Shown here piece after piece: positions 15,001 to 20,466 of a DNA stretch of 20,493 nt. The notes under the pieces were generated by a model. The model worked only from the letters and a program-made list of their open reading frames with translations, was not told the DNA's origin and ran no database searches. Each line of letters starts with the position of its first letter. Positions within the stretch are counted from its first letter, which is position 1. Made by a program: the position numbers and the translations under genes. This DNA comes from an uncultured Collinsella sp. (GTDB lineage: Bacteria; Actinomycetota; Coriobacteriia; Coriobacteriales; Coriobacteriaceae): positions 1-20,493 of the forward strand of contig URMO01000032.1 of NCBI GenBank assembly GCA_900549085.1. Reading direction: 5' to 3'.

Positions 15001-15081
15001 TCGCCAACCTGTGTCTTTGGCGGCCGAGACGTCATCGCCAAGAGCAACGCCGGCTTTAACGTCGTTGACCTGATGGGCTAA
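12037..15081 (+). CDS. M16C family zinc metallopeptidase (presequence-protease-like)
   Basis: This is a 1014-aa protein with ATG 12037 and AAAGGAG 7 nt upstream; the frame is open back to 11848 but only this start has an RBS. The inverted zinc motif HILEH (H80, E83, H84) and a downstream EQEGW glutamate near residue 158 supply the metal ligands and catalytic base. KSSMQTFLNAMTYPDKT and YPVATTNEQDLYNLMDVYLD are typical of M16C proteins related to mitochondrial presequence protease and falcilysin. The length is normal for a single chain carrying both halves of the clam-shell chamber. The C-terminal half keeps the R/Y motif (EIRVKGGAYGCGFRA). There is no signal peptide, so it probably degrades short peptides in the cytosol. 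It is a single-gene unit with its own terminator. The substrate is unknown. Confidence 0.93.
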   Translation: MSTTSTDPRAAAAALLVPGTTCHGFAVERCETVPELDSDAYVLRHTASGARLLYLACDDENKAFAIGFKTPPADSTGVFHILEHSVLCGSAKFPVKEPFVDLIKSSMQTFLNAMTYPDKTIYPVATTNEQDLYNLMDVYLDAVFNPAIYTKPTIFEQEGWHYELDLPEGAEGEGDGSSASLREGTLRYNGVVFNEMKGALSDPMSVLDDAVNAALYPDTAYAHESGGDPRAIPALTYEQFLDTHARHYNPSNSYITLYGDLDVNRALAFLDERYLSQPSAASRRMDAAIAAGEDPSTLAPNPLGVQAPVTCEYKRVEMATTPENALVGLGLVLGSALDRKRTIAADILFEALLGSNEAPVKKAILAAGLGGNVVSYTAAESLQPYELIMLQNAQPGVARELRRVFQAACRDLCEHGVPRERLEAIISSNEYDLRQRDYGIADGVAIACDALSTWLYDDDAATLALKYGPVYEELRGELDGSYFEDLLRELVLENDHMALVELVPVDAAEGTEGAEAAELAAKRDAMTDAELADVIERTAVLRAAQEAEDTPEAKATLPRLRVSDIGEARPEPPLVVDTTAPIPCLRHSIPTNRLAYAMQYFDLSCVAFEDLPYVTLLCRLLKQLPTSEHSAEELDNLLAGKLGFLSFTTEVMTQPDVDSVRPYLLVSAGALSEKIDALASLPREVWSSTLLLDADADRVRDVLTQIRIGLEQGFINNGHSAALGRAMSYSSPSAVVREQLSGVDFYLFLRDLLEHFDERVDGLRTKLAELAGRIFVADGCMASFTGSDEDFNAYWAAAGDLGLDAGDGADAGRDALVVPAPCDRHEAFVIPSDICFAASACDPRRLGIDVTGAWAVAANALSYDYLWNEIRVKGGAYGCGFRAAGERQAAFYTYRDPAIDPSIERVARAGEWLGSFEPDEASFEGFIVSCVSGMDAPVKPYALTKRRNTTYLAGLDPHAREERRSQMLAATPGELRSLGADVTRIAAESPTCVFGGRDVIAKSNAGFNVVDLMG

Positions 15082-15087
15082 CGCACA

Positions 15088-15130
15088 GCAAAGGTAGATT
15101 TTTGGGACATGCCTGAAAATCTACCTTTTT
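15088..15130 (+). terminator. Intrinsic terminator after the M16C gene
   Basis: AAAGGTAGATTTT (15090-15102) pairs with AAAATCTACCTTT (15116-15128), followed by further T-rich sequence. The loop GGGACATGCCTG recurs in an inverted relative at 19411-19441. Confidence 0.85.
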
Positions 15131-15177
15131 CTTTTTCCGCTGCTTAGGCGGGGCAGCTCACCCCGTCCCACCAGTTT

Positions 15178-15315
15178 GTCTAAATCTGTAACATCTAGGC
15201 GGCAATATTGGCTCCAGATGTTACAGATCGAGACGTTTCCGAATGGCGCCGCCCCTTTGTCTCAATCTGTAACAGCTAGGCCCATTTTTGCCGAGTTACT
15301 GTTACAGATCGAGAC
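15178..15315. repeat. Two tandem hairpins with AATCTGTAACA stems
   Basis: Hairpin 1: GTCTAAATCTGTAACATCT (15178-15196) with AGATGTTACAGATCGAGAC (15216-15234), two mismatches. Hairpin 2: GTCTCAATCTGTAACAG (15259-15275) with CTGTTACAGATCGAGAC (15299-15315), one mismatch. The two are clearly related copies set 81 bp apart, each bounded by TTTGTCT. Between 15130 and 15380 there is no gene. They look like a dispersed REP- or MITE-like palindrome; the loops differ, so only the stems are conserved. Confidence 0.8.
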
Positions 15316-15381
15316 AAACCGCCGCAGACACCCGCCCCACCAGCAAAACCCCCACGAAGGGGCAGGTGCCTTTGCGTTGAT

Positions 15382-15397
15382 TCGAACACTTGTTCTA
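15382..15397. promoter_or_regulatory. LexA-box-like palindrome upstream of hicA
   Basis: TCGAACACTTGTTCTA matches the actinobacterial SOS box TCGAAC-N4-GTTCGA except near the last bases. It lies about 30 bp upstream of the hicA -35. A second TGTTCTATA occurs about 17 bp further on. LexA binding is an inference from the motif. Confidence 0.4.
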
Positions 15398-15426
15398 TAC
15401 GTACACATGTTCTATAGTAGGGGTGC

Positions 15427-15464
15427 TTGCATCGGACTTAAATTGCAACTAAGATATAGTTGCA
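15427..15464 (+). promoter_or_regulatory. hicAB promoter with dyad over the -10
   Basis: TTGCAT (15427-15432), 17 nt, TAAGAT (15450-15455) form a good promoter. The inverted repeat TGCAACT / AGTTGCA (15444-15450 and 15458-15464) covers the -10, as expected for autorepression by the ribbon-helix-helix antitoxin. Confidence 0.6.
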
Positions 15465-15478
15465 GAATGTGAGGCGGG

Positions 15479-15742
15479 ATGACTCGGACCGATAAACTCA
15501 TCGCCCAACTGCTTAGCTGCCCTTCGACGTATCGGTATACCGATTTTTTAAAAGTCATGGCTTCATATGGCTTTGAAATGGACAACAAAGGCAAGACATC
15601 CGGATCGCGCATTCGCTTCTACAGGCCATCAGATGGCAGGATGTTCGTAATGCACGCGCCACATCCATCTGACGAATTGACGGCGGGGACCATTCGAAAC
15701 ATCGTTCGATTTCTGCAAGATGTCGGAGGTAGTCATGAGTAA
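15479..15742 (+). CDS. hicA: HicA-like toxin (type II toxin-antitoxin)
   Basis: This is an 87-aa protein at ATG 15479, with a GAGG a few bases upstream. The layout is that of the longer HicA subfamily: YTDFLKVMASYGFEMDNKGK, then TSGSRIRFYRP, then MHAPHPSDELTAGTIRNIV. HicA proteins fold like a double-stranded-RNA-binding domain and cleave mRNA. Classical HicA uses a histidine in the GSxH segment. Here that segment reads SGSRIRF, and the histidines lie in the next strand (MHAPHP), which I believe is usual for this subfamily. Its 3' end overlaps the antitoxin start by 8 bp. Toxin-first order is normal for hicAB. GC content is lower than in neighbours, suggesting transfer. Confidence 0.85.
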   Translation: MTRTDKLIAQLLSCPSTYRYTDFLKVMASYGFEMDNKGKTSGSRIRFYRPSDGRMFVMHAPHPSDELTAGTIRNIVRFLQDVGGSHE

Positions 15743-16064
15743 CGTTTTGGCATACAAGGGTTATTTCGCCCCAGTCGAGTTCGATGCCGAACAGCATGTG
15801 CTAACAGGTATGGTCACCGGCATTAGGGATGCAATTGTGTTTGAAGGCTCTACGGTTAAAGAAGTGGAACAATGCTTCCACGACGCCGTCGACGATTACC
15901 TTGAGTTTTGCGCCGAGAAGGGCAAGGAACCCGAGCGGGCTTTTAAGGGGTCGTTCAACGTAAGAACGGGCTCTGAGCTCCACAAGCAAGCAGCGCTGGC
16001 AGCGGCAAAGAAGGGTGAGTCACTCAATAAGTTTGTGACTGAGGCGATTGCTGCGGCGTTATAG
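15735..16064 (+). CDS. hicB: HicB-like antitoxin
   Basis: This is a 109-aa protein at ATG 15735 with GGAGGT 4 nt upstream, overlapping hicA by 8 bp, which couples their translation. Residues 1-70 form the HicB partial RNase-H-like fold (YKGYFAPVEFDAEQHVLTGMV, EVEQCFHDAVDDYLEFC). Residues 72-109 form a ribbon-helix-helix DNA-binding end (GSFNVRTGSELHKQAALAAA, GESLNKFVTEAI). It should bind and neutralise HicA and repress the operon through the dyad at 15444-15464. Downstream (16065-16210) there is no gene. A short stem there, AAACCT/AGGTTT at 16170-16194, has unknown meaning. Confidence 0.88.
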   Translation: MSNVLAYKGYFAPVEFDAEQHVLTGMVTGIRDAIVFEGSTVKEVEQCFHDAVDDYLEFCAEKGKEPERAFKGSFNVRTGSELHKQAALAAAKKGESLNKFVTEAIAAAL

Positions 16065-16210
16065 CATTAACGCACAGGCCCAAACAACCACAAAGGGCGC
16101 AGTTCACAGGCATATTTGCGGTGACTTTACTGCCCATATCGCGTTTGCCCAGATAAAAGCTGCCAAAATAAACCTGTCCCTTTTTGGTAGGTTTGGGAGA
16201 TGAGACTGGG

Positions 16211-16807
16211 ATGGATAAGGCTGAGTTGCGGCGGGCAGTGATTGCTCGGCGCGATGCTATTGATCTGGATGTTCGGGCAGCGAAGTCTGCTGTTGTATGC
16301 GCGCGGCTTGTTGAGCTGATGGAGTCCAGCGGCACTGCGGACCAACGCACCGTTGCCGTCTATGCCGCCATGGGTTCCGAGGTCGACCCAGCCGCGTTTG
16401 CCGCCGCGGCCGTCGCGCGTGGCTGGCGCGTGGCCTATCCGTGCATGCTCTCGGCAACAGACGCCATGGCTTGTGGCCAGCGCATGTGCATGCGGGCAGT
16501 CTCTGCCGGCGATGCGTCCGAGGCCCCGTTTATCGCCCACCCTACGCGGGCCTTCGCAGCCACGGACGTCGACAGCGTCCGCTTCCCCATCGTGCCCGCC
16601 GCCGAGCTCGACATGGTTGTCGTGCCGCTCGTGGCTTTCGACCGCACCGGCGCGCGCCTGGGCTACGGCGGAGGCTGCTACGACCGCTACCTGCCCACGG
16701 TCTCGCCCGCATGCCAAATCATCGGCATCACCTTCGACGAACAGCGCGTCGACCACGTTCCCACCGACGCCCACGACCTGCCACTGCCCAACTTCGTCAG
16801 CGCCTAG
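16211..16807 (+). CDS. 5-formyltetrahydrofolate cyclo-ligase
   Basis: This is a 198-aa protein. ATG 16211 is preferred over an in-frame TTG at 16184, with GGAG 11 nt upstream. The enzyme converts 5-formyl-THF to 5,10-methenyl-THF using ATP and keeps the folate one-carbon pool usable. The signature PLVAFDRTGARLGYGGGCYDRYL near residues 137-159 is the hallmark of the family (MTHFS/YgfA). The N-terminal basic helix (MDKAELRRAVIARRDAI) and a VAVYAAMGSEVD strand are typical, and the length is normal. It is a cytosolic, stand-alone gene downstream of hicAB. Its own promoter is not obvious. It is followed by the 119-bp palindromic repeat. Confidence 0.92.
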   Translation: MDKAELRRAVIARRDAIDLDVRAAKSAVVCARLVELMESSGTADQRTVAVYAAMGSEVDPAAFAAAAVARGWRVAYPCMLSATDAMACGQRMCMRAVSAGDASEAPFIAHPTRAFAATDVDSVRFPIVPAAELDMVVVPLVAFDRTGARLGYGGGCYDRYLPTVSPACQIIGITFDEQRVDHVPTDAHDLPLPNFVSA

Positions 16808-16831
16808 CCGCCGCTGTATCGCACCCGCAAG

Positions 16832-16950
16832 ATGAGCGTGGAAAATCTCCCACTTTGAGCCCCCTTACGAGCCAAAAACGGGAGATTATCCACGCTCATT
16901 CAACAAGCGTCCGAAAATCCACGCTCGTCCGTCCGATTTTCCACGCTTGT
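16832..16950. repeat. 119-bp palindromic repeat, copy A
   Basis: The left part is a hairpin: 16832-16851 pairs with 16880-16899 at 19 of 20 positions (ATGAGCGTGG... / ...CCACGCTCAT). The right part is two direct CCACGCTCGT-type units, CGAAAATCCACGCTCGT and CGATTTTCCACGCTTGT. It shares length, order and most bases with copy B at 18233-18351. It ends 25 bp past the stop of the AbiEi-like gene. Confidence 0.85.
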
Positions 16951-16974
16951 GCAGCCAAACGCCCTGCAACTGCC

Positions 16975-17937
16975 TCAGCACGCACGCGGCACGCCGGCGA
17001 CCTTGAGCTTGCGATCGAGCTTTGTCGGATCCCTTAGATCATCCCAGCACAAGCGCACGATCTTGCAGTTATCAAGCAGCGAAAGCCTCGACTCGCGCTG
17101 GCGCTCATCGAACTGCGCCTTCGCGAGCTTGCCCTCCTCCGCCGCCTTCTCGCTTTTAACAAATCCGTCGAACTCCCCGATAATCAGCCGGTCGCCCACG
17201 CGCCACAAGTAGTCGACGCGATACGGTCGTCCCGGCTCAACCGGGTCGAACAGCTCAACTTGCAACTCCGGCGTCTGCCAGCCGCGCTCGATCATCAGGG
17301 CACGCGCCTTGGACTCGCCGCCGCTTTCCGACAGCCCATCGGCACATCGTGCAACCCTGCGCGCCGTCACAACACCGCGACGATTCAGGCCAAGCTTGTC
17401 GACAGTCTCAACGAGATGCTCCTTCGACAAAAGTTGCTCATGGAGCGCCGAATCCGCGATGATCAGTCCCTCGGCAAACGATGCATCGACCAAGCAATCC
17501 GTAATCGTTTGATCGATATCGGTCACGGCAATATCCATCTCGCTGGCCCGCGTTCGATAAGCATACCGATGACGAATGACCTGAGAGCCCGGCGTCGTCG
17601 ATTGGGCTGGCATCGCGGCGATATGGATGTGCGTCAAATTGGCATGCGAAACCGAAAGGCCATAGATAACAGCCGCCGTATAGGAGCAAAATGTCCAGTC
17701 GGGGTGCTTTTGCGCAAGCGCCCGCACCCGATGCAGATAACGCTGCCGAAACTTGAGCTCGGACCAGTATTCCGGACGCGCATACAGCCCCGGCATGACC
17801 GCTTCGAGACTTCCCGCCTCCGCCCGCCGCTCAATCTGCTTTGCCTCCGCCGCCGTGCGCGCGTACACGCAGCTCATCTGCTGTTCGCATGCTTTAATGT
17901 GACTTGCAAGCCTTTGATTCGCCGTCATGTTTCCCAT
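16975..17937 (-). CDS. Solitary AbiEi-like protein with PD-(D/E)XK nuclease-type domain
   Basis: This is a 320-aa protein. ATG 17937 is chosen because GGGAGG lies 4 nt upstream; an in-frame start further up lacks an RBS. Residues 20-60 resemble the AbiEi winged helix (ARTAAEAKQIERRAEAG then VMPGLYARPEYW). Residues 80-200 resemble the AbiEi body (TFCSYTAAVIYGL, DIDQTITDCLVDASFAEGLI). Residues 205-300 have a PD-(D/E)XK/Vsr-like pattern: E208 (GGESKAR), D242 (YRVDYLW), E255 and D257 (IIGEFDG) and K261. No AbiEii toxin gene is adjacent. Direct 119-bp repeats flank it, and an upstream motif is shared with the broken relative at 265-1367. Such genes are often misnamed in databases. A defence or repair role is inferred only. 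Confidence 0.78.
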   Translation of the reverse strand: MGNMTANQRLASHIKACEQQMSCVYARTAAEAKQIERRAEAGSLEAVMPGLYARPEYWSELKFRQRYLHRVRALAQKHPDWTFCSYTAAVIYGLSVSHANLTHIHIAAMPAQSTTPGSQVIRHRYAYRTRASEMDIAVTDIDQTITDCLVDASFAEGLIIADSALHEQLLSKEHLVETVDKLGLNRRGVVTARRVARCADGLSESGGESKARALMIERGWQTPELQVELFDPVEPGRPYRVDYLWRVGDRLIIGEFDGFVKSEKAAEEGKLAKAQFDERQRESRLSLLDNCKIVRLCWDDLRDPTKLDRKLKVAGVPRAC

Positions 17938-17992
17938 GTCGCCTCCCAAATCTTGGAACGGCGCAAACGTACCAGACGGTTTCATGCGAAGT

Positions 17993-18033
17993 CTGACCAA
18001 ATACCGTCCAGGCGCTGACCAAATGCTTGACGG
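17993..18033 (-). promoter_or_regulatory. Upstream motif shared with the frameshifted AbiEi-like gene
   Basis: On the minus strand it carries CCGTCAAGCA, then TTTGGTCAG, 13 nt, and a second TTTGGTCAG. It lies about 55 bp upstream of ATG 17937 and matches the element at 1521-1562. From 18034 to 18232 I see nothing recognisable. Confidence 0.5.
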
Positions 18034-18232
18034 TTTTGGGCGTTTTAGGCTGATGTCTTATATCTGCAGGTAGGGCGGTTGTCGAGAGGTCCCTGTCTCC
18101 ACATTTTGAGGCCTTGGTCCATCGGATTATCAGAAAGAAAAACCCGTCGAGATTCAAGACTACGCCAAATGCGACTTTGCCTCTGCACGCACCGTCGCTT
18201 AGCCGAGCCATCGGCATCTACATGCCTAAAAA

Positions 18233-18351
18233 ATGAGCGTGGATAATCTCCTGTTTTGAGCCTAGTTTCAAGCCAAAAGTGGGAGATTATCCACGCTCGA
18301 TTTGTAAATGTCCGAAAATCCACGCTCGTCCGTCCGGATATCCACGCTCGT
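18233..18351. repeat. 119-bp palindromic repeat, copy B
   Basis: Hairpin GAGCGTGGATAATCTCC (18235-18251) with GGAGATTATCCACGCTC (18282-18298), 17 bp perfect. It is followed by CGAAAATCCACGCTCGT and CGGATATCCACGCTCGT. It has the same orientation and length as copy A, upstream of the AbiEi-like gene on the other side. It ends 29 bp past the stop of metA. Confidence 0.85.
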
Positions 18352-18380
18352 CACGCCGCCGGCACAGCAGCAGCCGTAGC

Positions 18381-19307
18381 CTAGTGCTCCTCGCCGGCGC
18401 GGGCCAGGTCGTAGGGCGTGGTCTGGTAGACGTAGTAGTTGAGCCAGTTGGTGTAGAACAGCTGAGCCTGGCTGCGCCAGACGTTGCGCGGCTCGGCGGT
18501 GGGGTCGTCGCTCGGGAAGTAATGCGCCGGCACCTGAGGGTTGAGCCCGCGCTTAACGTCGCGCTCGTACTCCAGACGCAACGTGTCGGTATCGTACTCG
18601 GGATGGCCAAATACAAAGAAGCGACGGCTGTCGGTCGACTTGACGATGTACAGGCCCACCTCGTCGGACACGGCCACGACCTCAAGCTGCGGCTCGGCCT
18701 CCACATCCTCGCGGCGCACATCGGTGTTGCGCGAATGCACGGCATAGAAACGGTCGTCAAAGCCGCGGACCAGCGGGCTTTGCGGCTTCACCAGATAATG
18801 CTCAAATACGCCGCTCGCCTTTGTCGGCAGGTCGTACTTCTGGATACCGTAATGATGGTACAGACCTGCCTGTGCGCCCCAGCAAATGTGCAGCGTAGAG
18901 TGCACGTGCGTGGTGGACCAATCCATGATCTGGCAGAGCTCGGGCCAGTAGTCGACCTCCTCGAACGGCATCTGCTCCACCGGGGCGCCCGTGATGATCA
19001 GGCCGTCGTAGTGGATGTCGCGGATGTCGTCGAACGTGCGGTAGAACGTCTCCAGGTGGCCGGCGCTCACGTGCGTGGCCTCGTGCGTCTTGGTACGCAG
19101 CAGGTCCACCTCCACCTGCAGCGGCGTGTTGGAGAGCTTGCGCATGATCTGCGTCTCGGTAGCGATCTTGGTGGGCATGAGGTTGAGGATGAGCACGCGC
19201 AGCGGACGGATGTCCTGGTGCAGCGCGCGGTACTCGGTCATGACAAAGATGTTCTCGCTCTCGAGCTGCGCGGCGGCAGGGAGGGCGTCGGGAATGCGAA
19301 TGGGCAT
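18381..19307 (-). CDS. metA: Homoserine O-acyltransferase, MetA family, probably acetyl-CoA-dependent
   Basis: This is a 308-aa protein with ATG 19307 and AAGGAG 5 nt upstream. It activates the hydroxyl of homoserine, the first committed step of methionine synthesis. The catalytic residues fall at the family positions: Cys142 (HICWGAQA), His235 and Glu237 (GHPEYD). Residue 111 is Glu (ITGAPVEQM). In characterised members Glu111 selects acetyl-CoA and Gly111 succinyl-CoA, so the product is probably O-acetylhomoserine despite the MetA name. Length and N-terminus (MPIRIPDALPA) are typical. It is cytosolic and a stand-alone gene. No SAM riboswitch or T-box is visible in the 210 bp between it and the divergent gene. 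Confidence 0.95.
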   Translation of the reverse strand: MPIRIPDALPAAAQLESENIFVMTEYRALHQDIRPLRVLILNLMPTKIATETQIMRKLSNTPLQVEVDLLRTKTHEATHVSAGHLETFYRTFDDIRDIHYDGLIITGAPVEQMPFEEVDYWPELCQIMDWSTTHVHSTLHICWGAQAGLYHHYGIQKYDLPTKASGVFEHYLVKPQSPLVRGFDDRFYAVHSRNTDVRREDVEAEPQLEVVAVSDEVGLYIVKSTDSRRFFVFGHPEYDTDTLRLEYERDVKRGLNPQVPAHYFPSDDPTAEPRNVWRSQAQLFYTNWLNYYVYQTTPYDLARAGEEH

Positions 19308-19410
19308 GAATGCTCCTTACGAGTCAGTTGCAACTATGGTACAACGACCGGCTCCATCCGCGCGAGCACATCGCCCAGCGATGCCGTCAGCAGCCCAAAT
19401 CACTCCAAAA

Positions 19411-19441
19411 GTAGAGATTAAGGCATGTCCCAAAAATCTAC
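19411..19441. repeat. Short stem-loop related to the terminator at 15088-15130
   Basis: GTAGAGATT and AAAATCTAC flank AAGGCATGTCCC, the reverse complement of the GGGACATGCCT loop of the terminator at 15088-15130. It has the same loop and similar stem in inverted orientation, lying between divergent promoters. It looks like a dispersed stem-loop repeat used once as a terminator. Confidence 0.55.
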
Positions 19442-19475
19442 GGCGCTTTAGCCTAGCAAAGTGGCAGCAGGACGC

Positions 19476-19481
19476 TACAAT
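19476..19481 (+). promoter_or_regulatory. Candidate -10 of the dehydrogenase gene
   Basis: TACAAT lies 37 bp upstream of ATG 19519. No convincing -35 is found at 16-18 nt spacing. Confidence 0.4.
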
Positions 19482-19518
19482 GGTTCGACGCGAAAAACTC
19501 GGCCGAAAGGATACATAT

Positions 19519-20466
19519 ATGTACCAGACGCGTAAGATCGGTGTGGTCGGCCAGGGCCACGTAGGAGCACATGTCGCCAACAGCCTGCTCATGCAGGGCA
19601 TTGCCGATGAGCTGTACCTGTGCGATATCAACGAGGCCAAGGTGACGTCCGAGGTCCAGGACCTGCGCGACTCCCTTTCGTTTGTCCCGTACAACACCAA
19701 GATCGTCAACTGCTACGACCACTACGAGGAGCTTGCCTGTTGCGACGTCATCGTCAACGCCGCCGGCAAGGTCGCGCTGGCCGCCGGCAACCGCGACGGC
19801 GAGCTGTTCTTTACCACCGACGCCGCCCGCACCTTTGCCAAGCGCATCGTCGACGCCGGCTTTGACGGCATCTTCGTGAGCATCTCCAACCCCTGCGACG
19901 TCGTGTGCACTGAGCTGTGGCACCTGACCGGCTACGATCCCAAGAAGATCATCGGCTCGGGCTGCGGCCTGGACTCCGCCCGCCTGCGCACCGAGATCTC
20001 CAAGAAGGTCGGCGTGAGCCCCAAGTCCATCGACGCCTACATGATCGGCGAGCACGGCTTTAGCCAGCTTGCCGCCTTTAAGGCCGCAACCATCGCCGGC
20101 AAGAGCCTTAACGAGCTTCAGGCCGAGAACCCTGATAAGTACGCTTTCGACCACATGGAGGTCGAGGAGCTCGCACGCAAGGGCGGCTACGTAACCTACC
20201 AGGGCAAGCAGTGCACCGAGTACGCCGTCGCCAACTCCGCCGCGCGCGTCTGCGCTGCCGTTCTGCACAACGAGCACGCCGTGCTTTCCGCCTCCACGCT
20301 TATGACCGGCCAGTATGGCGAGGAGGGCATCTTCACATCCCTGCCGTGCGTGATTGGCGCCGAGGGCGTCGAGGAGGTCTACGCCCTCGACCTGTCCGAG
20401 TACGAGCTCGAGGGCTTCAGTGGGCCGCAACGCTACGTTAATCATCGGGCTGACCCCCGATCCTGA
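19519..20466 (+). CDS. L-lactate / L-2-hydroxyisocaproate dehydrogenase-like protein, unusual C-terminus
   Basis: This is a 315-aa protein with ATG 19519 and GAAAGGA 7 nt upstream. It is an NAD-dependent L-2-hydroxyacid dehydrogenase of the LDH/MDH family, reducing pyruvate or branched 2-oxo acids. Landmarks: IGVVGQGHVGAHVANSL (dinucleotide fold), LCDINE (Asp for NAD), the loop GKVALAAGNRDG with its Arg, SNPCDV, GLDSARLR (Asp and Arg) and GEHG (catalytic His). The loop and GCGLDSAR suit L-HicDH-like members better than classical LDH. After ELEGF (about 20418) the last 14 residues (SGPQRYVNHRADPRS region) do not look like the usual final amphipathic helix, and no other frame restores it. The 3' end may therefore be rearranged. 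It is divergent from metA. Confidence 0.85.
   Translation: MYQTRKIGVVGQGHVGAHVANSLLMQGIADELYLCDINEAKVTSEVQDLRDSLSFVPYNTKIVNCYDHYEELACCDVIVNAAGKVALAAGNRDGELFFTTDAARTFAKRIVDAGFDGIFVSISNPCDVVCTELWHLTGYDPKKIIGSGCGLDSARLRTEISKKVGVSPKSIDAYMIGEHGFSQLAAFKAATIAGKSLNELQAENPDKYAFDHMEVEELARKGGYVTYQGKQCTEYAVANSAARVCAAVLHNEHAVLSASTLMTGQYGEEGIFTSLPCVIGAEGVEEVYALDLSEYELEGFSGPQRYVNHRADPRS

Noticed and set aside
15178..15315. CRISPR repeats
   Set aside because: There are only two related hairpins, with long stems and no spacer series.
19308..19518. SAM riboswitch or T-box in front of metA
   Set aside because: No conserved core or anti-terminator arrangement could be found between the divergent start codons.
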